From NCBI GenBank assembly GCA_017456805.1, contig JAFTIQ010000016.1:1-50755 (forward strand): a stretch of 50,755 nt of DNA. Direction: 5' to 3'. The position numbers were made by a program, and so were the translations under genes. Below the pieces are notes generated by a model, which saw only the letters and a list, made by a program, of their open reading frames with translations, was not told where the DNA came from and searched no databases. Shown piece by piece: positions 34,504 to 43,349 of this stretch. The DNA comes from Lentisphaeria bacterium (GTDB lineage Bacteria; Verrucomicrobiota; Lentisphaeria; Victivallales; UBA1829). Each line of letters starts with the position of its first letter. The first letter of the stretch is position 1.

Positions 34504-36168
34504 TTACTGCTGCGCCTGATCTTCAGACTGCTGCATATAGTTCTTGATATTCTTGGAGATCCATTCCTGGAGATTGGTACTGACGATCTGCTGTTTGATC
34601 ATCTTGTACTGGAATTCAAGAAGCTGCTTGTAGATACCGGTTTCCTGATCTGTGGAAGGGGTCCGTTTCAGAACGAAGACCGCCACAGGGCCGGCAGGTG
34701 AATCGTAGGTTTCGGAGAGCTTTCCGGTTGCAGTATTGGAAGCAAGAGAGCTGATTTCCGGGGAAACATCCTGGCTTCCGGGGAAGAGACTGAAGGGAGC
34801 AAAAGCCTTGACAGTTCCGCCTTTGGCAAGCTGCTGGATCTTCTTGGTATCGGGATTCTTTTCTGCGATCAATGCAGCTGCGAAAGTGCGCATTGCTTCA
34901 TTTGCCGCAACAAGTGCCGTCTGATTGATGTAAGCAGCTCTGACTTTATCCTTGATCGCTGCGAATTCTGCCACCTTTGCAGGCTGGACTTCCACAATGG
35001 CTGCAACATAAACTCCGTTTTCGCCCAAGACAGGATCTGTCACAGGGACGTTGCTCTTGGACTGTGCAACAAGAGCATTTTTGAGGGCGTCATCCTTGCC
35101 GACAGTCGGGAGTTTTGCATCGGAGGCGGTGAACCAGTTGATTGTAACTTTTCCGCCGGGGAATTTTTTCACGACATCCTGGAATTTTCCAAGGTATGCA
35201 GCCTTATCGCCGGCGATATCAGCGGTTTCTTTATAGATTTCTTCCCGCAGAGCAGTTGCGGCAGCCATTGCGGCAGCTCTCTTCTTCTGGGTCTTCAGCA
35301 GCGTGGTGATCATTGCTGTAACTTCCTGAAGAGTCTGCTGTTTCCCGTCTTTTACGAAGGACGCTTTGTTGTCATCATAATATTTTTTGATTTCTGCGGG
35401 TGTGACAGCTGCCTTACTTTCATAGATCGCATAACGGAACAGAACTGCTTCTGCCTTGTAGGATTCGGGGATCATGAAGAGATTTTTGTTGTTATTATAG
35501 AATGTGAGCAGATCCTGTTCGGTGGGGTTGATTCCCTTCTTGAAGTTCTCAACATTGAATGTAATGCTGAGCACTTCATGTTTTTCCGTGAAGGTCTTCA
35601 CGAATTCTGCCAATTCTGCAGGGGGAACAATGACATCTCCAGCCAGAGAGGCAAGGCTTTCCACGGTAAGAATGGTGCGGATCGCGTTCTGCAGATCCTG
35701 TTCGGTATAGCCTGCAGGCTGAAGTTTTTCTTTTTCGTAAGCGATGTAGGCATCTGCATTGAATGTGTTGTCCTTTTTGAAAGTCGGACATTCGCGGATC
35801 AGTGCCACCACATCATCATCGTTGACCACGACACCGAGTTTTTCAGCTGCGGCGTAGAACATGGCGAGCATAAATGCCTGATCGTAAGAGATGTTGAAGA
35901 GATGCGGATTCGGGGAGACATTTGCCTGCATTGCATGGAACAGGGTCATGTCATTGATGATTCTGGAGACATCTTTGTTCTGCACGGAGGTTCCGAATAC
36001 TTCACCGCAAACTGCATTGGGGGAGTTCGGATCCTTGTTGAACAGAATGCTTCCGCTGGTTCCGGGGGTGAAAAACCACACGAATGAAACGATGATGATC
36101 GCTGTAATGACAGCAAACATGATTTTGCCATGTTTCACGAGAACGTTGTTGATTTTTGTGATAGCCAT
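34504..36168 (-). CDS. SurA/PpiD-like periplasmic chaperone
   Basis: The 554-residue protein has one N-terminal membrane helix (about residues 17-34, IMFAVITAIIIVSFVWFF) and a large periplasmic region. It begins with a SurA_N-type segment (AFMLAMFYAAAEKLGVVVNDDDV). The C-terminal region has a parvulin-type pattern (PVLGENGVYVAAIVEVQPAK) and helical arms. The layout matches PpiD, which is anchored in the inner membrane and handles proteins leaving the Sec channel. The parvulin catalytic residues are not obvious, so it may be a chaperone without isomerase activity. It is the first gene of the envelope operon. Confidence 0.85.
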   Translation of the reverse strand: MAITKINNVLVKHGKIMFAVITAIIIVSFVWFFTPGTSGSILFNKDPNSPNAVCGEVFGTSVQNKDVSRIINDMTLFHAMQANVSPNPHLFNISYDQAFMLAMFYAAAEKLGVVVNDDDVVALIRECPTFKKDNTFNADAYIAYEKEKLQPAGYTEQDLQNAIRTILTVESLASLAGDVIVPPAELAEFVKTFTEKHEVLSITFNVENFKKGINPTEQDLLTFYNNNKNLFMIPESYKAEAVLFRYAIYESKAAVTPAEIKKYYDDNKASFVKDGKQQTLQEVTAMITTLLKTQKKRAAAMAAATALREEIYKETADIAGDKAAYLGKFQDVVKKFPGGKVTINWFTASDAKLPTVGKDDALKNALVAQSKSNVPVTDPVLGENGVYVAAIVEVQPAKVAEFAAIKDKVRAAYINQTALVAANEAMRTFAAALIAEKNPDTKKIQQLAKGGTVKAFAPFSLFPGSQDVSPEISSLASNTATGKLSETYDSPAGPVAVFVLKRTPSTDQETGIYKQLLEFQYKMIKQQIVSTNLQEWISKNIKNYMQQSEDQAQQ

Positions 36169-36212
36169 TATGTTTACCTTCCTTGAATAAGATTATTTTT
36201 CTACTATTCCGT

Positions 36213-36240
36213 ACTTTAGCACAAACATGGAAATGTTCAA
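36213..36240 (-). promoter_or_regulatory. Promoter of the envelope-biogenesis operon
   Basis: On the minus strand TTGAAC and TAAAGT are separated by 16 bp, with TGTGC before the -10. The same TGTGC-TAAA pattern occurs before the lrp-type gene and the lipoprotein gene at 39523. Confidence 0.6.
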
Positions 36241-36357
36241 GTCTTTTCCATCAGGATTTTTTGAAAAAAAGAAGAAAATATGCAAAAAAAATCCGGAAAT
36301 CGGATTCTGCCGGATCTTTTTTCCTGCATCTCTTTGAAAAATCCTCCCCGGCAGAAA

Positions 36358-36397
36358 ACAAAAAACGCCGGAGAGAGTCAGAAACTCATCTCCGGCG
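36358..36397 (-). terminator. Intrinsic terminator of ppdK
   Basis: On the minus strand CGCCGGAGA pairs with TCTCCGGCG across a 14-base loop, followed by TTTTTTG. It lies about 30 bp after the ppdK stop. Confidence 0.9.
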
Positions 36398-36425
36398 GGA
36401 CAGAAAACAATGATGTTTTGTCAGA

Positions 36426-39146
36426 TTATTTTCCGGCAGCGATTGCAGCGTGAGCAGCTGCCAGTTTCGCGATGGGCACGCGGAACGGGCTGCAGGAAAC
36501 ATAGTTCAATCCCATAGCATAGCAGAATGCGACAGAAGCGGATTCGCCGCCCTGTTCTCCGCAGATACCGACCTTGAGGTTGGACCGGACTTTGCGTCCT
36601 TCGGTGACTGCATGACGGATCAGGAATCCGACACCGTCGACGTCGATGGTCTGGAACGGGTCAGAAGCCAGGATCTTCTTATCGAGGTAATCACCGAGGA
36701 ATCCGCCGATATCATCGCGGCTGAAACCGAAGGTCATCTGAGTCAAGTCATTGGTACCGAAGGAGAAGAATTCAGCTTCTTCCGCCATACGTCCTGCGAG
36801 GATAGCAGCACGGGGGATTTCGATCATGGTACCGACCATGTATTTGAGTTCAGCCAGGTTCAGAGCCTGTTTGACTTCTTCAGCGACCTTGCTGATGACT
36901 GCTTTCTGATCTTTCAGTTCGTTCTTGTCGCAAGTGACAGGAACCATGATTTCGGGTTCGATTCCACATTCGATACCGGCTTCGAAGATTGCCCGTGCCT
37001 GCATCGCGGTGACTTCGGGGAATGTGACTCCGAGACGGCATCCGCGGTGACCCATCATGGGGTTGGATTCGTGGAGAGCTGCAGCGCGTTTTTCCACTTC
37101 TTCCACGGTAATGTTGAGGCTTTCAGCGATCTGAGCGATCTTGTCAGCAGCTTTGGGCACAAATTCGTGGAGAGGGGGATCCATCAGACGGATGGTCACA
37201 GGCAGCCCTTTCATTGCGGTAAAGGTTGCAATGATGCTTTTCTTCATCATCGGGAAGAGTTCATTCAATGCGGCAATACGTTCTTCCTTGCTGCTGCAAA
37301 GGATCATTTTGCGGAGAGCGAACAGAGGTTCTTCGCTGTTTTTGCCGTAGAACATGTGTTCAATACGGAAGAGACCGATTCCTTCTGCACCGAACTTGCG
37401 GGCGACGGTTGCGTCTTCTGCGGTGTCAGCATTGGTGCGGACTCCGAGGGTACGGAACTTGTCGACCAGTTTCATGAATGCCTGGAAGTCGGTGTTGTCG
37501 CTGGCATCCATCATATCGATTGCGCCTGCGTATGCATAGCCTTTGGAACCGTTCAAGCTGATGACGTCGCCTTCTTTGAAGGTGTAACCGCCAGCGGAGA
37601 CAGTCTTTGCTTCTTCGTCGATCACCAGTTCACCGGCACCGACGATACAGCATTTGCCCCAGCCGCGGCAAACGAGAGCAGCGTGACTGGTCATACCGCC
37701 GCGGGAGGTGAGAATACCGTTTGCGGAACGCATACCTTCCACGTCTTCCGGGTTGGTTTCTTCGCGGACGAGGATATTTGCGATGCCCTGAGCGGAGAGA
37801 GCCATGGAGTCTTCAGAGGTGAAGACGATTTTTCCGACGGCACCGCCGGGACCTGCGGGAAGTCCTTTCACAAAGAGTTTATCCATTGCAGCTTTTTCAG
37901 CTTTGGCATCGAGGATGGGGTGGAGGAGTTCATCGAGCTGAGCAGGAGCCACGCGGGTGACAGCTGTCTTTTCATCGATGAGGCCTTCGTTGAGCATATC
38001 CAGAGCCATGTGGACTGCAGCGCAGCCGGTACGTTTTCCAACGCGGCACTGGAGCATGTAAAGGACGCCTTCCTGGATGGTGAATTCGATATCCAGCATA
38101 TCGTGATAGTGCTGTTCCAGATTGGTGCGGATATCATCAAGCTGTTTGTAAAGAACAGGATAGAGCTGCTGCATGGAGGGGAGCATCTTGTTCTGTTCGT
38201 TCTTGGTGTCATCGTTCAGGGGGTTGGGGGTACGGGTTCCAGCCACAACGTCTTCGCCCTGAGCGTTGATGAGCCATTCACCGTAGAATTTGTTATCGCC
38301 GGTTGCGGGGTCGCGGGTGAATGCAACACCGGTTGCGGAGGTATCGCCCATGTTACCGAAGACCATGGACTGGACGTTGACGGCAGTTCCCCAATCGTCG
38401 GGAATTCCTTCGATTCTGCGGTAAGCGACAGCTTTCTTTCCGTTCCAGCTTTTGAAGACAGCGCCGATCCCGCCGTTGAGCTGAGCCATTGCATCATCGG
38501 GGAACTCAGTTCCGAGTTCTTTCTTGATGATCGCTTTGAATTCTTCGCAGAGAGCTTTCAGATCTTCCACGGTCAGATCGGTATCGGAAGCATAGCCTTT
38601 TGCCTTTTTCAGTTCTTCCAGCTTTTCGTCCAGGATCTTACGGATTCCTTTCCCGGCTGCGGGTTCCAGTCCTTCTGCTTTTTCCATCACAACGTCGGAA
38701 TACATCATGATGAGACGGCGGTATGCGTCAAAGACGAACCGTTCGTTGCCGGTTTTCTTGATGAGTCCGGGGATCGTGACGGAGGAGAGACCGACGTTGA
38801 GGACGGTTTCCATCATACCGGGCATACTGGAACGTGCGCCGGAACGACAGGAGATGAGCAGCGGGTTTTCGGGATCGCCGAACTTCATACCCATGAGTTT
38901 TTCCACTTCAGCGAGAGCTGCGGGAACATCATTTTTCAGCTGTTCGGGCATTTTCATGCCGTTGTTGAAGTAATCAACGCAGCATTCGGTTGTGATGGTG
39001 AATCCGGCAGGAACGGGAAGACCGAGGATCGCCATTTCAGCGAGGTTTGCACCTTTTCCCCCGAGAAGGTTCTTCATGTCTGCGCGGCCTTCGGAAATTC
39101 CTTTTCCGAAGAGATAAACGTACTTTTTCTGTGCATTGGTTGTCAT
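36426..39146 (-). CDS. ppdK: Pyruvate, phosphate dikinase
   Basis: PPDK interconverts pyruvate, ATP and phosphate with phosphoenolpyruvate, AMP and pyrophosphate. In anaerobes it often works in the glycolytic direction to gain ATP. The 906-residue protein is full length: N-terminal ATP-grasp domain (NLLGGKGANLAEM, SCRSGARSSMPGMMET), the central phosphohistidine motif LTSRGGMTSHAALVCRGWGK, and the C-terminal PEP-binding barrel (GIGLFRIEHMFYG, GTNDLTQMTFGFSRDD). A conserved Cys in the GICGEQGGE region is present. It is monocistronic with a strong terminator. Its promoter was not identified with confidence. Confidence 0.97.
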   Translation of the reverse strand: MTTNAQKKYVYLFGKGISEGRADMKNLLGGKGANLAEMAILGLPVPAGFTITTECCVDYFNNGMKMPEQLKNDVPAALAEVEKLMGMKFGDPENPLLISCRSGARSSMPGMMETVLNVGLSSVTIPGLIKKTGNERFVFDAYRRLIMMYSDVVMEKAEGLEPAAGKGIRKILDEKLEELKKAKGYASDTDLTVEDLKALCEEFKAIIKKELGTEFPDDAMAQLNGGIGAVFKSWNGKKAVAYRRIEGIPDDWGTAVNVQSMVFGNMGDTSATGVAFTRDPATGDNKFYGEWLINAQGEDVVAGTRTPNPLNDDTKNEQNKMLPSMQQLYPVLYKQLDDIRTNLEQHYHDMLDIEFTIQEGVLYMLQCRVGKRTGCAAVHMALDMLNEGLIDEKTAVTRVAPAQLDELLHPILDAKAEKAAMDKLFVKGLPAGPGGAVGKIVFTSEDSMALSAQGIANILVREETNPEDVEGMRSANGILTSRGGMTSHAALVCRGWGKCCIVGAGELVIDEEAKTVSAGGYTFKEGDVISLNGSKGYAYAGAIDMMDASDNTDFQAFMKLVDKFRTLGVRTNADTAEDATVARKFGAEGIGLFRIEHMFYGKNSEEPLFALRKMILCSSKEERIAALNELFPMMKKSIIATFTAMKGLPVTIRLMDPPLHEFVPKAADKIAQIAESLNITVEEVEKRAAALHESNPMMGHRGCRLGVTFPEVTAMQARAIFEAGIECGIEPEIMVPVTCDKNELKDQKAVISKVAEEVKQALNLAELKYMVGTMIEIPRAAILAGRMAEEAEFFSFGTNDLTQMTFGFSRDDIGGFLGDYLDKKILASDPFQTIDVDGVGFLIRHAVTEGRKVRSNLKVGICGEQGGESASVAFCYAMGLNYVSCSPFRVPIAKLAAAHAAIAAGK

Positions 39147-39313
39147 AATTACAACGCCCTTTCTGATTCCGGATAATAAAAAGGGAGTCGTCCCGCACTG
39201 TATTTGCAGCGCAGGATCAGATTTCTCTTTTTCTATCCAATTTTGTGTTTTGCATTATGCTTGCACACTGTCCGGAAAAAGAAATTCTGTAATCATGATG
39301 CTCTGAAAAGGTT

Positions 39314-39378
39314 GTTTTGTCGAAGCGTGAATTCCGCAATACCGGAAATGAATTCCGGGATTCCCGCTTGAACAAAAC
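39314..39378. repeat. Long imperfect inverted repeat in the ppdK upstream gap
   Basis: GTTTTGT at 39314 through about 39337 matches the reverse complement of 39355-39378 with only a few mismatches, including GTTTTGT, AAGCG, GAAT and CCG blocks. The two arms are about 24 bases each around a 17-base centre. A perfect GGGGA/TCCCC hairpin lies at 39383-39395. The 375-bp gap (39147-39522) shows no gene. The element could be a decayed mobile element end or a structured RNA. Confidence 0.5.
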
Positions 39379-39522
39379 CTCCGGGGAGTCTCCCCAAAAC
39401 ACCTTTTTTCAGAATCATCTTAGATCCAGATATTCTGATTCTTTTCAGTGTACCTTCCTGAGATTTCCGGGATCATACGACACTCGATTCCGTGAAACGT
39501 TCAGGCTCTGGTTCATTCAAAC

Positions 39523-39921
39523 TTAAAAAGTTTCAAATGCTTTGACGATTTCGTTTTTTCTCGGATGATTCTTGAAATCGATGAGAATGTAAGAACCGTT
39601 CCGGATAGCCTGGTAGCGGATTCCCATCACATAGAAAACACCCGTTTCGTCAACGCGAAGAAGTCTCTCCTTGTGTTTTGGATTGTTGCTGTCATATTTA
39701 TAAACGCCAACCTGGCGTTCCCCAATCGTAAATGCAAATGCAGCTGCAGCCTTGACTTGGCTGGTATCAAGAGGATTGACGGAATCCACATGGACTCCGC
39801 TTTTTTCGAAGTGCTGAATAATATCCCAGAACGCTCTGTCGTTATTCCGGCTGATTCCGCAACCGGCTGCAACGAAAAGCATTGCAATCATCAACATGAT
39901 TTTGAGAAGCTTATCTTTCAC
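39523..39921 (-). CDS. Small lipoprotein of unknown function
   Basis: The 132-residue protein has a Lys-rich start and a lipobox (VAAGC, Cys at residue 21). I do not recognise a family. The mature part has a helix (DRAFWDIIQHFEKSGVHVD) and a beta-rich half (GVFYVMGIRYQAIRNGSYILIDF). The start codon is GTG at 39921, which keeps the charged N-terminus of the signal. It has a weak ribosome binding site. It is transcribed alone from a promoter that overlaps the recJ terminator. Confidence 0.8.
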   Translation of the reverse strand: MKDKLLKIMLMIAMLFVAAGCGISRNNDRAFWDIIQHFEKSGVHVDSVNPLDTSQVKAAAAFAFTIGERQVGVYKYDSNNPKHKERLLRVDETGVFYVMGIRYQAIRNGSYILIDFKNHPRKNEIVKAFETF

Positions 39922-39963
39922 GATCCATCTCTCTGTTCTGCAAATTTTTATTCCATTACTTAT

Positions 39964-39991
39964 AATTTAGCACATATTTTAAAAAAATCAA
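39964..39991 (-). promoter_or_regulatory. Promoter of the small lipoprotein gene
   Basis: On the minus strand TTGATT and TAAATT are separated by 16 bp, with TGTGC before the -10. The -35 box is made from the last stem bases and the T-run of the recJ terminator. Confidence 0.55.
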
Positions 39992-40019
39992 GCCGTATCC
40001 TGTGAAAGATACGGCTTGA
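39981..40019 (-). terminator. Intrinsic terminator of recJ
   Basis: On the minus strand CAAGCCGTATC pairs with GATACGGCTTG across an 8-base loop, followed by a seven-T run. It lies 12 bp after the recJ stop. Confidence 0.92.
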
Positions 40020-40031
40020 GCTCAAATCTTA

Positions 40032-41747
40032 TCATTTAAACGCCGGTTTTACATCAATTACCTGCAGCTGACGTCTGCGTTCCCCGTAATATTCATTGAT
40101 TTGCGGAATCGCAAGAACATCCCAGGTCGTGTGGGCATCCAGCTGCATATTGAAGGCAATAAAATCGATCGTATCGCCATTGGAATCCCGGAGGATTCCT
40201 TTGGTATGCCCGGATTTGATGGCAAAGGTCCGGATGATCTCTGCAGATCTGATCCGGTAGCAGGGCTGAGGATTCCCGTGACCAAAGGGACCGAGCTTTT
40301 CGTAGTAATCGAAAAATTCATCCCCGATATCTCCGATCATAATGGTTCCGTCATAATTGACTTTATCCACGAGATCTTCAGAGGTCAATTCGCTTCTGAC
40401 GCATTTTTCGAATTCAGCCTGAAACGCCGGAATATCCTCTTTGCGCAGTCCGAGCCCGACTGCCATCGGGTGTCCGCCGTAACGGGTCAGATGACAGGAA
40501 CATTTTGTCAGAATATTGATGAGGTTCAGCTTTCCGACGCTTCGTCCGGATCCGTGGGCTTCGCCATTCTGAATGGTCAGCACGATTGCGGGGCGGTTAT
40601 AATCCCGTGCAAACCGGCTTGCCACGATTCCGATCACACCCTGGTGCCAATCTTCCCCTGCCGCGACAATGGAGTAACGGTTCTGGAACGAGGGATCCGA
40701 TTCCACAAGATGTTTTGCTTCGCTGAAAATTTCCTGTTCTTTTGCCTGCCGTTTCTGGTTGAACTGTTCCAGCTGATCCGCATATTTATATGCATCCACG
40801 ATCCGGGAGGAGGTCATGAGGTTCAATGCGGTAATCGCATTGCCGAGACGTCCCGCAGCATTGATTCTTGGAGCAAGCTTGAATGTGATATCCGAAGGTT
40901 TCATTCCTCCGCCGGAGATTCTTGCAACTTCGATCAGAGCTCTGACTCCGGGGCGGACCTGCCGTTTCAGCACTTCCATTCCCTGTTTGACCAGGATCCG
41001 GTTTTCTCCGAGAAGCGATACAATATCTGCAACGGTTCCGAGTGCAACGAAATCAAGCACATCTTCCAGATTGGTCAGGAATCCTCCCAGACTGGAACGT
41101 CGGCCGTAATCCAAAAATGCATGAGCAAGTTTGAAGGCGACCCCGACACCGGAAAGGTTGTGAAGATCTGACAGCTCCGGATGGATTTTCGGGTTGATGT
41201 TGGCAATGGCTTCCGGCAGAACCGGTCCGGGCTCATGGTGATCTGTGATGATCACATCGATTCCCCGGCGGGATGCCTCTTCCACTGCTTCGCTGCTGTT
41301 GATTCCGCAGTCCACCGTGACAAGAACCCCGCAGTTTCCTTCGGTGGTTTCCAATGCCTTGACCAGAGATTCGGGCGTGAACCCGTATCCGTCATCAAAA
41401 CGGTGCGGCAGAAAATTCGTGACGATCGCTCCATTGCGCTCAAGAATTCGAGACAACAGAGCCGTAGCAGTGACGCCGTCCGTATCATAATCCCCATGAA
41501 TAAGGATCTGTTCACGGTTGACGACTGCTTTCCATAAACGTTTGACGGCAGTTTCCATGCCCGGAAAACGGAACGGGTCACTGAGATAGTCCAATGATGC
41601 ATCAAAATAGGCATCAACATCTTTCAACCCAATTCCACGCGACACTAAATAAAGTGCAATCGCACGGGGCAATGATTTCCCCTTGACAAGTTCCTCAGCT
41701 GTGTTTTCTTTTCCGTCAGACGTACATTCCCATATTTTGTTTCCCAT
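40032..41747 (-). CDS. recJ: Single-stranded-DNA-specific exonuclease RecJ
   Basis: RecJ degrades single-stranded DNA 5' to 3' in recombination and repair. The 571-residue protein has the DHH-family motifs in order: HGDYDTDGVTATALL (motif I), VTVDCGI (motif II) and ITDHHEPG (motif III, DHH). GSGRSVGKLNL and the RYGGHPMAVGL segment belong to the DHHA1 part. I start at the ATG at 41747, with AAAGG upstream; the longer version to 41813 has no ribosome binding site. It is monocistronic, divergent from the antiporter gene. Confidence 0.95.
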   Translation of the reverse strand: MGNKIWECTSDGKENTAEELVKGKSLPRAIALYLVSRGIGLKDVDAYFDASLDYLSDPFRFPGMETAVKRLWKAVVNREQILIHGDYDTDGVTATALLSRILERNGAIVTNFLPHRFDDGYGFTPESLVKALETTEGNCGVLVTVDCGINSSEAVEEASRRGIDVIITDHHEPGPVLPEAIANINPKIHPELSDLHNLSGVGVAFKLAHAFLDYGRRSSLGGFLTNLEDVLDFVALGTVADIVSLLGENRILVKQGMEVLKRQVRPGVRALIEVARISGGGMKPSDITFKLAPRINAAGRLGNAITALNLMTSSRIVDAYKYADQLEQFNQKRQAKEQEIFSEAKHLVESDPSFQNRYSIVAAGEDWHQGVIGIVASRFARDYNRPAIVLTIQNGEAHGSGRSVGKLNLINILTKCSCHLTRYGGHPMAVGLGLRKEDIPAFQAEFEKCVRSELTSEDLVDKVNYDGTIMIGDIGDEFFDYYEKLGPFGHGNPQPCYRIRSAEIIRTFAIKSGHTKGILRDSNGDTIDFIAFNMQLDAHTTWDVLAIPQINEYYGERRRQLQVIDVKPAFK

Positions 41748-41778
41748 TTTACCTTTCTTCTTTCTAAAAACACACCGC

Positions 41779-41807
41779 AATATACATTGCTTTTCGGGAA
41801 ATATCAA
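41779..41807 (-). promoter_or_regulatory. recJ promoter
   Basis: On the minus strand TTGATA and TATATT are separated by 17 bp, about 30 bp before the start codon. Confidence 0.6.
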
Positions 41808-41872
41808 GAGCAAAAATGAAAAATCAGAAAAAAGTAATGTTTTTTTTCTTGATTATACCTGATAATATGGGT

Positions 41873-41900
41873 TTGACAAAGATCTTTCCGGGTGTTACAT
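41873..41900 (+). promoter_or_regulatory. Promoter of the NhaC-type antiporter gene
   Basis: A perfect TTGACA and TTACAT are separated by 16 bp, with GTG before the -10. The predicted 5' leader is about 105 bases long. Confidence 0.65.
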
Positions 41901-41909
41901 TAATAATAT

Positions 41910-41970
41910 GGCGGCTTGAAAAGTTCTGATGATGTCTGAAAAAAAACTTGCCGGACTTTTGAAAGCTGCC
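41910..41970 (+). promoter_or_regulatory. Structured 5' leader of the antiporter gene
   Basis: GGCGGCTT (41910-41917) pairs with AAGCTGCC (41963-41970), and AAAAGT (41919-41924) pairs with ACTTTT (41955-41960). The long stem-loop begins at about the predicted transcription start. Antiporter genes in some bacteria carry Na+ riboswitches. Whether this is one cannot be decided by eye. Confidence 0.4.
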
Positions 41971-42011
41971 CACGTTATCCAACTGAAATATATAATCTTG
42001 CAGAGGTGTTT

Positions 42012-43349
42012 ATGGACAGTCAGAATCTTATTCAGGAACGGAGTCCCAGATTCCGGGCACTCATCCCCTTCTTCGTTTTCCTTGTCTTTTATCTGGGAAT
42101 CTCCATCTGGGCAGATGATTTTTATTTTGTCCCCATGCCCGTGGCTTTTATCGTGGCTTCCGCCGCAGCTCTGCTGCAGGATCACAAACAGTCACTTAAC
42201 AATAAAGTTGAGATTTTTGCCCGGGGAATGGGCGACAGCAATATTATGATCATGTGTTTGATCTTTATTCTTGCCGGTGCCTTCGGAGCGATAGCCAAGG
42301 CAATGGGCGCTGTTGATGCAACCGTTCTTGTTTCCAGACACTTGATCCCGAATTCCTTGATCCTTCCCGGGTTTTTCCTGATCTCCTGTTTCATTTCTCT
42401 TGCCATTGGAACCAGCTGCGGGACCATCGCCGCTCTGATGCCGATCGCCATCGGATTGGTCAATGCCATGGGGATTCCGCCCTATCTCTTTGCCGGTGCT
42501 GTGATCGGCGGGGCGATGTTCGGGGATAATCTCTCTATGATTTCCGATACAACCATTGCGGCGACCCGGACTCAGAATGTGGCAATGAAAGATAAGTTCC
42601 TCATGAACTTGAAAATCGTCTTCCCCGCTGCAATTGCGGTATTGATCCTTTACTGGTGGATCGGCAGATCTTATGATTCCTGTCCGGTAACAGAACCGGT
42701 CACATGGAAACATGCGGTCCTGATCCTGCCCTATGTCGGGATCCTTGTCGGAGCATTGATCGGGATCAATGTCATGGGGCTGCTTTTCCTGGGATCTGTT
42801 ATGGCGATGATCATCGGGCTGCTGGTGAAATCATTAACGTTCGCAACTGCCCTCAAAGAGGTGGGAAGCGGGACTCTTGGAATGTCTGAAACGTTGATCG
42901 TTGCGATCCTTGCAGGCGGTCTTCTTGCTGTGATCCGTCATAATGGCGGGATCACCTATGTCCTCAACAAGATTGAACGCATGGTCTCCGGGAAAAAAGG
43001 ATGTGAGTTTGGAGTCGCCATGCTGGTCGGGATGATCAACCTGTTTACGGCAAACAATACTGTGGCGATTGTGATTGCCGGACCGATCGCAAAGGTGCTT
43101 TCCGATAAATATCATTGCGATCCGCGCCGGATTGCAAGTATTCTTGACACCATGTCCTGTGTGGTTCAGGGGTTGATTCCTTACGGTGCACAAATCCTGA
43201 TTGCCATTGGAATTGCCAATACTGCAAAGATGGAGATCTCTTCGTTTCAGTTGATTTCTGCACTTTACTATCCGATTTTCCTTTCGGTTATCATGATTCT
43301 TTCCATTGCGCTGACAGGGGTGTTTTCAAAAAAGAAGGAGTCTTTATAA
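42012..43349 (+). CDS. Na+/H+ antiporter, NhaC family
   Basis: The 445-residue membrane protein has about eleven to twelve hydrophobic helices. It carries NhaC-type segments: ISLAIGTSCGTIAALMPIA and GGAMFGDNLSMISDTTIAA, with acidic and polar residues in the transport core. It also has the later segment LFTANNTVAIVIAGPIAK. The family exchanges Na+ for protons or organic ions. The start at 42012 has AGAGG five bases upstream; a GTG six bases earlier is less likely. It overlaps the next gene by one base (TAATG). Confidence 0.9.
   Translation: MDSQNLIQERSPRFRALIPFFVFLVFYLGISIWADDFYFVPMPVAFIVASAAALLQDHKQSLNNKVEIFARGMGDSNIMIMCLIFILAGAFGAIAKAMGAVDATVLVSRHLIPNSLILPGFFLISCFISLAIGTSCGTIAALMPIAIGLVNAMGIPPYLFAGAVIGGAMFGDNLSMISDTTIAATRTQNVAMKDKFLMNLKIVFPAAIAVLILYWWIGRSYDSCPVTEPVTWKHAVLILPYVGILVGALIGINVMGLLFLGSVMAMIIGLLVKSLTFATALKEVGSGTLGMSETLIVAILAGGLLAVIRHNGGITYVLNKIERMVSGKKGCEFGVAMLVGMINLFTANNTVAIVIAGPIAKVLSDKYHCDPRRIASILDTMSCVVQGLIPYGAQILIAIGIANTAKMEISSFQLISALYYPIFLSVIMILSIALTGVFSKKKESL

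Noticed and set aside
36450..39176. A similar long open frame opposite ppdK.
   Set aside because: It is antisense to a complete, conserved PPDK, with composition typical of an antisense shadow.
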